Position numbers and translations under genes: made by a program
The notes under the pieces: model-generated
The model's input: only the letters and a program-made list of their open reading frames with translations
Told to the model about the DNA's origin: nothing
Databases searched by the model: none
Assembly: GCA_021849995.1 (NCBI GenBank)
Contig: JAJZSC010000287.1
Span: forward strand, 1 to 5,156
Reading direction: 5' to 3'
Source: Bacillota bacterium
GTDB taxonomy: Bacteria > Bacillota > Desulfitobacteriia > Desulfitobacteriales > Desulfitobacteriaceae
Length of the DNA stretch: 5,156 bases
Shown: in pieces, positions 1 to 5,048 of the stretch
Position numbering within the stretch: position 1 is the first letter of the stretch
How the letters are laid out: each line of letters begins with the position of its first letter

Positions 1-1298
1 GTGGCAACTGCTACTGCCCCTACTATTCCCAAAAGTGAAACACATAAGGGTAATACTACTCTGCTCCAGCCGTCGCTCATTTCTCGGGCCCCTTGCCAAA
101 GAGAATTAAACAATAACCACTCTCCCCAGAAACCTCCGAGTGGAGGTAATGCTGCCAATCCTGCTGCGGAAATTAGGACCCACTTGCCTGTTTTAGGCAA
201 CCTCTTCAATAAGCCGCCCATCAATTCAAGCCTTCTGGTATGAGTGGCCTGAATAACATTTCCTGCTCCCATAAACATTACCGATTTGAACAGGAGGTGT
301 TGGAGCAAGTGCCAACAGAATGCAGCCAGGGCTAAGATTGCAATAGAATTCATTTCATAATATTTTGCCACAAATGCTAGTCCCATTGCCATTGTGAGTA
401 TGCCAACATTTTCGACAGTTGAATACGCTAGAGTACGTTTGATATCTCCTTCAACTGAGGCAAAAAGAATTCCGATCAAGGCCGAGGCAGCCCCTATTAC
501 AAGCAAAAGCCAACCCCACCAGGCAGCGGATATGCCGATACTAACCCATATAATTCTCAAGAAAACGTACAGAGCAATTTTTACCATTACACCCGACATT
601 AGTGCCGATACAGGCGTTGGAGCAGCAGAATGGGCATAGGGTAACCAGATATGAAGTGGTACCATGCCTGCTTTAGTACCAAGCCCTAAGAAAAAGCAGA
701 GGTATAGGAGGTTCAGTTGCCATGCGGGTACTAAGGATTTAATTGTGGTCCAGGCTTCAAACGAAAAAGTACCAGTTTTGGAATAGATAAATAAAATTGC
801 ACTGGTCAAGAAAACAGTCCCTACGTGAGTCATTACTAGATAAATAAATGCTGCTCGCCTGTTATGAGATTCTTCATGTTCGTAAAGCACTAAAAAGAAG
901 GAAAATAAAGACATAAGTTCCCACATCAAAAGGAATGTAAAGCCATCACCCGCGATTACTACACCGTACATACTAATCAGGAAAAGGATCCAGAAGAAAG
1001 AGAAGAGATTTAAGGATTTTCTTCCCTGATATTCTTTTAAATATCCCCAAGCATAAAAGGAAGCTAGAGTCTGTCCTAGCAAGAGTACAAAAATAAAAAA
1101 GGCGCCCAATCCATCAACCTGCCATGACAATGGAAACAAAGCACCCTTATTTAGTAATTGTCCCTTGAATGGAATAAATTTAACCACATTTGAAGATGAC
1201 AGAATACTCCGGCCATAGACTAAAAGGATTAATACGGCAGTAATTCCAGTAAATCCCGTGCAAATACGTCTTATTGTTTGCCCGCCTTGCGTTGTCAT
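1..1298 (-). CDS. HyfB/HycC-like proton-conducting membrane subunit (hydrogenase-4 / formate hydrogenlyase type), 3' end beyond window
   Basis: Reading the minus strand from ATG at 1298 gives 432 uninterrupted codons that run off the left edge without a stop. The product is a polytopic membrane protein of the NuoL/NuoM/MrpD antiporter-like superfamily. It fits the HyfB/HycC branch best, through the segments GLGTKAGMVPLHIWLP (205-220), SALMSGVMVKIALY (231-244) and DIKRTLAYSTVENVGI (285-300). The ion-path residues expected in the family are present: Glu127 in WELMSL, Lys209 in GLGTKAG and Lys240 in VMVKI. Such subunits anchor energy-converting [NiFe] hydrogenase or related oxidoreductase modules in the cytoplasmic membrane and couple electron transfer to H+ or Na+ movement. 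E. coli HyfB is about 670 residues, so roughly 240 C-terminal residues are missing here. ATG 1298 is chosen because AGGGGG lies six bases upstream and in-frame TGA and TAG codons lie just before that. From this start the protein lacks the first membrane helix of typical HyfB (see 1300-1380). Partner subunits, if any, lie outside the window. Confidence 0.88.
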   Translation of the reverse strand, partial: MTTQGGQTIRRICTGFTGITAVLILLVYGRSILSSSNVVKFIPFKGQLLNKGALFPLSWQVDGLGAFFIFVLLLGQTLASFYAWGYLKEYQGRKSLNLFSFFWILFLISMYGVVIAGDGFTFLLMWELMSLFSFFLVLYEHEESHNRRAAFIYLVMTHVGTVFLTSAILFIYSKTGTFSFEAWTTIKSLVPAWQLNLLYLCFFLGLGTKAGMVPLHIWLPYAHSAAPTPVSALMSGVMVKIALYVFLRIIWVSIGISAAWWGWLLLVIGAASALIGILFASVEGDIKRTLAYSTVENVGILTMAMGLAFVAKYYEMNSIAILALAAFCWHLLQHLLFKSVMFMGAGNVIQATHTRRLELMGGLLKRLPKTGKWVLISAAGLAALPPLGGFWGEWLLFNSLWQGAREMSDGWSRVVLPLCVSLLGIVGAVAVA

Positions 1299-1299
1299 T

Positions 1300-1380
1300 T
1301 TTTTCCCCCTGAGTTTTTTCTATCAACCAAGAGATAAGCATTCCTGAGGAATCTAAAGTTAAAAAGAGGTAATACCACAT
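1300..1380 (-). other. Possible frameshifted N-terminal extension (first membrane helix) of the HyfB-like gene
   Basis: Directly upstream of ATG 1298, in the other frame, ATG 1380 opens 27 codons beginning MWYYLFLTL and ending EKTQGEK. They are hydrophobic enough to form a membrane helix. The frame meets the HyfB-like frame at a GGGGGAAAAAAATG run; removing one A would fuse them into a protein with the first helix that HyfB relatives normally have. This could be an assembly or sequencing indel, a real frameshift mutation, or programmed slippage. Against a real extension, no Shine-Dalgarno site is visible before ATG 1380, and the candidate promoter just upstream would start transcription close to that ATG. 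Confidence 0.35.
1305..1310 (-). promoter_or_regulatory. Shine-Dalgarno site of the HyfB-like gene
   Basis: AGGGGG on the minus strand is separated by six A residues from ATG 1298. It is the main reason for preferring this start over ATG 1380. The G5 tract followed by A7 is also a homopolymer seam where the two reading frames meet. Confidence 0.65.
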
Positions 1381-1386
1381 ACATTT

Positions 1387-1415
1387 AATATAGATTTATC
1401 TCTGAAAACTAGCAA
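1387..1415 (-). promoter_or_regulatory. Candidate sigma-A promoter of the HyfB-like gene
   Basis: On the minus strand TTGCTA (1415-1410) is followed after exactly 17 bases by TATATT (1392-1387), a fair match to TTGACA-17-TATAAT. Transcription would begin near 1380 and give a leader of about 80 bases ahead of ATG 1298. The -35 box matches only four of six positions, and the region is A/T-rich, so chance is possible. Confidence 0.4.
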
Positions 1416-1568
1416 ACGCCATAATTCCAGATTTATGGCTATATTAGGTTGAATTCCCTGATTCCCTGAGTAAAAATTTCTAAATGCGTTGATTAAAGAT
1501 AAATCCTAAAGGAATTTAAAAATATATATCGAATTTATATTTAGCACTAATAGAATATTCGAGCCTCC

Positions 1569-1597
1569 AGGCCAGATTTACATGGCCTTTTTATTTT
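1569..1597 (+). terminator. Rho-independent terminator-like hairpin without an upstream gene
   Basis: AGGCCA (1569-1574) and TGGCCT (1583-1588) form a six-pair stem with an eight-base loop, followed by a T-rich tail (TTTTATTTT ending at 1597). The orientation is rightward, yet no rightward gene is seen to its left. On the minus strand there is no T tract, so it cannot serve leftward transcripts in the usual way. Confidence 0.6.
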
Positions 1598-1716
1598 ACT
1601 TTACGGGGTGAAAGTCGTTGAAAAGAATGATAACAAGATGCGAGCGATTCCGGCAGCGGGGCTTTAGTCTTTCAAAAACTAATTTAATATCCTAATTTTT
1701 AGTGAATTATATCTAT

Positions 1717-1755
1717 AAAAATTCTAAAAGCCCAAGTAAAAATACAAGGGCTTTT
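1717..1755 (-). terminator. Terminator hairpin, better on the minus strand, possibly bidirectional
   Basis: AAAAGCCC (1726-1733) and GGGCTTTT (1748-1755) form an eight-pair stem with a 14-base loop. Read leftward the stem is followed by TTTTAGAATTTTT; read rightward only four T residues follow. It is the first good leftward terminator after the epimerase stop at 2100, so it may end epimerase transcripts that have run antisense through the small gene. It could also end a rightward transcript from the 1600-1720 island. Confidence 0.55.
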
Positions 1756-1813
1756 GCTATTCAATAATGTATAGTTAACTGGGTAGACTATGATTGAAAG
1801 GTAGTTGATATAG

Positions 1814-2098
1814 ATGAGTAAAGAAACGTTTGTCAAAAGGTATGGGTTTGATACACTAGAAAAAATGATTGAAGCAAGTACGTCAATAATATTTGACCAT
1901 GGCGTAAATTACTATGTAACTAAAACACCTAAGGGTTGGTTGGCATGGATTGAGCAATATCCAGATTATTCCCTTGGCCTATTTGATAGCTTTGAAGAAG
2001 CCCAGATGTTTTTAGTCATAGCTTTTGAAGAGGCTTCAAAACATGGAATCCCAGTAAGGCTTGTTTCTGAAATAAACGATGTTGGAGACTTTTCCTGA
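1814..2098 (+). CDS. Orphan small acidic protein of unknown function (94 aa)
   Basis: A complete 94-codon gene with GAAAGGTAG (1796-1804) about nine bases before its ATG; the TTG at 1805 is excluded by an in-frame TAG. The protein appears soluble, with no signal peptide or membrane helix, and acidic (about 15 Asp/Glu against 8 Lys/Arg). Residues 33-76 read as two strands (YYVTKT, then GWLAWIEQYPDY), a turn GLFDSFEEA, and a helix, followed by GIPVRL. This order loosely resembles the HicB/UPF0150 fold, in which a strand pair leads into a G-T-x-x-EA helix, but I do not recognise the family, and no HicA-like toxin partner is adjacent. It is the only rightward gene among leftward ones, and its stop is one base from the convergent epimerase stop. 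It is probably a real gene because of its ribosome site and protein-like composition; the function is unknown. Confidence 0.72.
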   Translation: MSKETFVKRYGFDTLEKMIEASTSIIFDHGVNYYVTKTPKGWLAWIEQYPDYSLGLFDSFEEAQMFLVIAFEEASKHGIPVRLVSEINDVGDFS

Positions 2099-2099
2099 A

Positions 2100-3035
2100 T
2101 CAGACATTATTTGGGGCTTTCAAATGAGCGAATGCTTGGATTGTTTCCTGGAAACCGTCTTTTAGAGTATATTCTGGCTCCCATCCTAGGTGTAGCTTGG
2201 CAGCCTGGATATCTAAAACACTATGTAAGATATCGTGAGGTCTTTTTGGTTTAGGAATGGGATTCAAGATTTTTCCATGGACAGATTGTAAAGTATTAAC
2301 AAGTTCTTTAATAGTAGTTGAAGAGTTTGTACCTATATTAAGAGTAAGTTTATCACCCTTGTATAGTGAAGCAAGATTTGCGGAGATTACATCATTTACA
2401 AAGATGAAGTCTCGTGTTTGTTCACCATCACCATAAATAACCGGGGAAGAACCTTCAAAAAAGTTCTTCATAAAAATGGCTATGACTCCTCCTTCGGTAC
2501 TAGCTAATTGGCTTGGTCCGTAGACGTTTGCGTAACGCAGGATTGTGTAATCAAGACCATAAATAGAACTAAATGTCTTAATATACTGTTCGGCACAATA
2601 CTTAGATACTCCATAACAGGACAAGGGATTTGTAGGGTGTCTTTCATCAATTGGCAAATATTCCGGCTTTCCATATACTGCGGCTGAGGACGCATAGATT
2701 ATTTTTCTCACTCCGAATTTTGTAGCAGCATCTAGGATATTCAAAGTTCCAGTAATATTGATGTCAGAATCTTCAATAGGATTATTAACAGATGCTTGAA
2801 CGCTTACTTGAGCAGCAAGGTGAATAATAACTTCAGGACGTTTGCTTGATATTACGTATGTTACGAATTCTTTGTCTCTAATATCTCCATGATAAAAGGA
2901 GACTTTGGGCACAAGGTTTTCTTTTTTACCCGTACTTAAATTATCGAGAACTGAAGTATCGTAATTCCTGGTAATTAGGGTTTTGACTAGTTTTGAACCG
3001 ATGAAGCCAGCTCCTCCGGTTACCAGTATATGCAT
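2100..3035 (-). CDS. galE: NAD-dependent sugar epimerase/dehydratase, UDP-glucose 4-epimerase (GalE)-like
   Basis: A complete 311-residue extended short-chain dehydrogenase/reductase. Its N-terminal Rossmann fold has TGGAGFIG (6-13), the ribose-binding Asp31 in DNLSTG, Asp51 in HGDIRD, and HLAAQ (72-76). The active site is Ser117 in SSAAVYG with Tyr141 and Lys145 in YGVSK. RYANVYGP (167-174), the QTRDFIFVNDV block with Arg208, and RPHD (265-268) belong to the nucleotide-sugar-binding half. Such enzymes interconvert UDP-glucose and UDP-galactose, or the N-acetyl or uronic forms, in the cytosol for surface polysaccharides. Ser rather than Thr followed by Asp-Glu at the active site favours an epimerase over an RmlB-type 4,6-dehydratase. 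The exact substrate cannot be read from sequence. At 311 residues it matches the short bacterial/archaeal GalE-like group rather than the roughly 338-residue E. coli enzyme. The start is supported by GAGGTGA six bases before ATG 3035. No glycosyltransferase or other sugar gene is adjacent. Confidence 0.88.
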   Translation of the reverse strand: MHILVTGGAGFIGSKLVKTLITRNYDTSVLDNLSTGKKENLVPKVSFYHGDIRDKEFVTYVISSKRPEVIIHLAAQVSVQASVNNPIEDSDINITGTLNILDAATKFGVRKIIYASSAAVYGKPEYLPIDERHPTNPLSCYGVSKYCAEQYIKTFSSIYGLDYTILRYANVYGPSQLASTEGGVIAIFMKNFFEGSSPVIYGDGEQTRDFIFVNDVISANLASLYKGDKLTLNIGTNSSTTIKELVNTLQSVHGKILNPIPKPKRPHDILHSVLDIQAAKLHLGWEPEYTLKDGFQETIQAFAHLKAPNNV

Positions 3036-3041
3036 TGTAGG

Positions 3042-3048
3042 TCACCTC
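3042..3048 (-). promoter_or_regulatory. Shine-Dalgarno site of the epimerase
   Basis: GAGGTGA on the minus strand lies six bases before ATG 3035. It is a seven-base match to the anti-Shine-Dalgarno sequence and fixes the start. Confidence 0.75.
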
Positions 3049-3097
3049 GTCTTGATTCTTGCTCTGTCCTAAAAGTAAAATATAATTTATCGAATAG

Positions 3098-3127
3098 AGT
3101 TCTTTGCACAATAAATATAGTTCTTTG
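3098..3127. repeat. Direct repeat of AGTTCTTTG at 21-bp spacing upstream of the epimerase
   Basis: AGTTCTTTG occurs at 3098-3106 and again at 3119-3127, exactly 21 bp apart, which is about two helical turns. The pair lies 63-92 bp upstream of the epimerase ATG, where its promoter should be, and beyond the terminator of the preceding gene. Two same-face copies suit binding of a dimeric or tandem regulator, but chance in A/T-rich DNA cannot be excluded. Confidence 0.4.
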
Positions 3128-3155
3128 TATAATTGTAAAACTCCTCCAAATCCCT

Positions 3156-3193
3156 AAAAACAAAAAACAGGCACTAACTATTAGTGTCTGTTT
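3156..3193 (-). terminator. Strong Rho-independent terminator after the YbaK-like gene
   Basis: On the minus strand a 13-pair stem (arms 3193-3181 and 3177-3165, one G-T pair, three-base loop) is followed by TTTTTTGTTTTT down to 3156. It begins about 58 bases past the stop of the YbaK-like gene and separates that unit from the epimerase. Confidence 0.85.
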
Positions 3194-3250
3194 ATCCCAT
3201 AAGTTTTTGGTAATCTTGTTCTTCAGCTTACTTAGAGATGTCAGTGTGAA

Positions 3251-3715
3251 CTAGTCAGAATTTACAGCAACATCTATCCAATCACTATTAGTAAGCTTTT
3301 CTAGTTCGTCCACAGAAAGACCAACCGCGGCATTCGGAGCACCAGCAGCCGGATACACAAAGGAATAATCTTGCAGAGATTTGTCCAGGTACACTGGGAC
3401 ATTTGTTTTCAACCCAAATGGGCAAACCCCGCCAACTGGATGTCCAGTAATTTCTACTACCCGCTCAAACTCCGGCATTTTAGGTTTACTCTTAAACAAG
3501 TCTTTAAATTTCCGGTTGTCTAGTCTTTTGTCCCCAGCCATGATTATCATAAGATAATCATCTTGTACCTGTAGCAAGAGAGATTTAGCAATCTCTCCTG
3601 GACTTACTCCTAGTTCCTCTGCAGCCTTAGCAACTGTACTGGTATCTTCGAAGGTAAGAATCTCAATGTCCTTTTTCTTGGCTATGAAATAATCCTTTAC
3701 TGACTGTACTGTCAT
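3251..3715 (-). CDS. YbaK/EbsC-type aminoacyl-tRNA deacylase
   Basis: A complete 154-residue single-domain protein of the YbaK/ProX (INS-like) editing family, the usual length for free-standing members. These cytosolic enzymes hydrolyse mischarged aminoacyl-tRNAs, such as Cys-tRNA(Pro) or Ala-tRNA(Pro), in trans to prolyl-tRNA synthetase. Family marks visible are AKSLLL with Lys44, AGDKRLD (60-66), GHPVGGVCPFG (91-101) and YPAAGAPNAAVGLSVDEL (121-138). The GHPVGGVCPFG block is typical of the YbaK-like side of the family, but specificity cannot be assigned by eye. The start at ATG 3715 has AAAGGTGA (3730-3723) seven bases upstream. The gene follows the YitT-family gene by 89 bp with no evident terminator, so the two may share a transcript, and it is followed by the terminator at 3156-3193. 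The C-terminal WIDVAVNSD tail looks normal. Confidence 0.88.
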   Translation of the reverse strand: MTVQSVKDYFIAKKKDIEILTFEDTSTVAKAAEELGVSPGEIAKSLLLQVQDDYLMIIMAGDKRLDNRKFKDLFKSKPKMPEFERVVEITGHPVGGVCPFGLKTNVPVYLDKSLQDYSFVYPAAGAPNAAVGLSVDELEKLTNSDWIDVAVNSD

Positions 3716-3722
3716 CTATATT

Positions 3723-3730
3723 TCACCTTT
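3723..3730 (-). promoter_or_regulatory. Shine-Dalgarno site of the YbaK-like gene
   Basis: AAAGGTGA on the minus strand lies seven bases before ATG 3715. A separate promoter in the 89-bp gap is not convincing: TTGTCT at about 3766-3761 has only a poor -10 partner. Confidence 0.7.
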
Positions 3731-3804
3731 CGTAATTTAGGATAGACTTACTCTGAAAAAGACAAGATGATATTGCAATGCATAGTGAACCTTTGACTTA
3801 AGAT

Positions 3805-4653
3805 CTATTCTAGAGCTATAAAGCCCTGACCAACTACTTCACTGGCATTTTGTACTATCATAAACGCTTTAGGGTCAACTTCTTTTACCACCCTTTTAAG
3901 CTGTCCGAGTTCCGGAAGGCTAACTACACATATAATAACTTCTTTAGATTCGGAAGAATAACCACCTCGTCCATGAAGAAAGGTTACCCCTCTTCCCAAT
4001 TCTGAAATTATTCTCGGACTAAGTTTCTCGTAATGATTTGATATTATTGTTACAGCTTTGGCAGGAATACCACTTTGAACTATATCAACGGTCCGGCTAA
4101 AAGCAAACATTGATACTAAAGTGTATAGAGCAATCTTTGGTCCAAGGATTGCCCAGGATATAAGAATAATTACCACGTTCATTATGAGCATGGTTGTCCC
4201 CATATCCCATCCAAATTTTCGTTGGATTACCTTGGCTACGATGTCAAATCCGCCCAAGCTTCCGCCCATACGAAATACAATTCCAGAACCTATTCCGCCA
4301 AGAACCCCACCGTAAAGTGAGCCTAAAAAAATATCTTGAAAGGGTATTGGATTAATTCCTTTTAAGAGGTCTAAGGCTAGTGAATACAGCATTAAGCCGA
4401 AGACAGTATAGAGCACGAAGCGCTTATTAACTTCACGCCAACCTAAGATAAACAAGGGTAGATTCAGAAGGATTGTCATAATTCCGATTGGTAGACCGAA
4501 AGTATAGTATAAAAGAAGGGCAATCCCACCCACCCCTCCGGCCCCTAATCCTGCTTGAACAACGAATGCCTGAACACTAAAGGCTGACATAATTGCCCCA
4601 ACGGTGATACCTAAAAGTACACCGATTTTTCGCAGTAAATCCCATCTCCGCAA
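3805..4653 (-). CDS. YitT family membrane protein (YitT membrane domain plus C-terminal DUF2179)
   Basis: A complete 282-residue protein with the two-part YitT architecture. About five to seven hydrophobic segments span residues 8-190, with glycine-rich turns LGAGGVGGIALLLYY (36-50) and GGSLGGFDIVAKV (130-142). A soluble C-terminal domain of about 80 residues (DUF2179) follows, with GRGVTFLHGRGGY (220-232) and a VDPKAFMIVQNASEVVG stretch near the end. Family members are integral membrane proteins of Firmicutes and other bacteria; their transport or sensing role is not firmly known. Translation starts at TTG 4653, supported by AGGAGG (4667-4662) at an eight-base spacing; no ATG nearby has such a site. 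The promoter at 4735-4763 gives a leader of about 75 bases. It probably heads a two-gene unit with the YbaK-like gene downstream. Confidence 0.88.
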   Translation of the reverse strand: MRRWDLLRKIGVLLGITVGAIMSAFSVQAFVVQAGLGAGGVGGIALLLYYTFGLPIGIMTILLNLPLFILGWREVNKRFVLYTVFGLMLYSLALDLLKGINPIPFQDIFLGSLYGGVLGGIGSGIVFRMGGSLGGFDIVAKVIQRKFGWDMGTTMLIMNVVIILISWAILGPKIALYTLVSMFAFSRTVDIVQSGIPAKAVTIISNHYEKLSPRIISELGRGVTFLHGRGGYSSESKEVIICVVSLPELGQLKRVVKEVDPKAFMIVQNASEVVGQGFIALE

Positions 4654-4660
4654 AATATTG

Positions 4661-4667
4661 TCCTCCT
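4661..4667 (-). promoter_or_regulatory. Shine-Dalgarno site that fixes the TTG start of the YitT-family gene
   Basis: AGGAGGA on the minus strand covers 4667-4661, with its AGGAGG core eight bases before TTG 4653. The perfect match makes the non-ATG start credible. Confidence 0.78.
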
Positions 4668-4734
4668 GATTAGAACGATTTTCGGAATTACTGTAGTTGC
4701 TTATTGAAAATTTTTTTCTTAAGTTTCCAGCTTT

Positions 4735-4763
4735 ATTATAAAGTCAATTATCAGCTATTTCAA
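4735..4763 (-). promoter_or_regulatory. Sigma-A promoter of the YitT-family gene
   Basis: On the minus strand TTGAAA (4763-4758) is followed after 17 bases by a perfect TATAAT (4740-4735). This is the best promoter in the window. The predicted start is near 4728, giving an A/T-rich leader to the ribosome site at 4667. Confidence 0.72.
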
Positions 4764-4906
4764 ATTGTTATTCATATTATTGTATCGAGAACTTGACGAA
4801 TACTTTCTAACCTGAAAAAGGCATATGCTTGGGTCAAGTAGTATTGGGGTCGTAGACCTAGTTTGCAAGCTGAGCTACGTTACAGACGCTCGGACGTACG
4901 CTCGCA

Positions 4907-5048
4907 GACCAAACTAAGGACAAAACTGCTGGATGCAAGCTGCAGGATGCCCTCCAAATTCGCCATCCCTGGCTCAGTTGTCGGCGAGCGAAACCCTCCA
5001 CTGGAGGCTTTCGTGTTGGAACGGAGTAATTTAAGCGTTAGTTTGGTC
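4907..5048. repeat. Inverted repeat GACCAAACTAA ... TTAGTTTGGTC bounding a 120-bp segment
   Basis: An exact 11-bp inverted repeat (4907-4917 and 5038-5048) encloses 120 bp that include the palindrome at 4989-5013. The outer flanks are weakly related too: GCTCGCA precedes the left arm, and the complement beyond the right arm reads GCTGCGCG. It could be the outer stem of a folded RNA or the ends of a small repeat element. No target-site duplication is obvious. Confidence 0.5.
4989..5013. repeat. 25-bp near-perfect palindrome
   Basis: CGAAA-C-CCTCCA, a central C, then TGGAGG-C-TTTCG: eleven complementary pairs with one C/C mismatch around a single central base. There is no T tract on either side, so it is not an ordinary terminator. 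A protein-binding site, the core of a repeat element, or part of an RNA fold are possible. Confidence 0.6.

Larger units (their letters stand above)
1381..1813. other. Intergenic region with two terminator hairpins and a small GC-rich island, no convincing gene
   Basis: This 433-bp gap separates the leftward HyfB-like gene from the rightward small gene. It is mostly A/T-rich. From the left it holds the candidate HyfB-like promoter, a tandem duplication of ATTCCCTG (1453-1468), a hairpin-plus-T-tract at 1569-1597, a GC-richer stretch at about 1604-1662 that starts CGGGGTGAAAGTC, a second terminator-like hairpin at 1726-1755, and the ribosome site of the gene at 1814. I see no protein-coding frame of note. 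The two hairpins could mark the remains of a deleted gene or an unrecognised small RNA. Confidence 0.6.

Noticed and set aside
1..639. Rightward frames at 1-243 and 394-639
   Set aside because: Both lie opposite the HyfB-like gene, whose protein matches its family well; these are antisense shadows.
1..1298. NuoL, NuoM or MrpD as identity of the membrane subunit
   Set aside because: The segments around Lys209 and Lys240 (GTKAGMVPLH, SALMSGVMVKI) match the HyfB/HycC branch closely, and NuoL/NuoM versions of these blocks differ.
1604..1670. Possible group II intron remnant, from the CGGGGTGAAAGTC motif
   Set aside because: The GGTGAAAGTC string is reminiscent of group II intron RNA, but no domain V hairpin, reverse-transcriptase frame or intron boundaries are present. 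Too short to support.
2100..3035. dTDP-glucose 4,6-dehydratase (RmlB) as identity of the sugar enzyme
   Set aside because: The active-site Ser117-AAVYG pattern lacks the Thr-Asp-Glu arrangement of dehydratases, so an epimerase is more likely.
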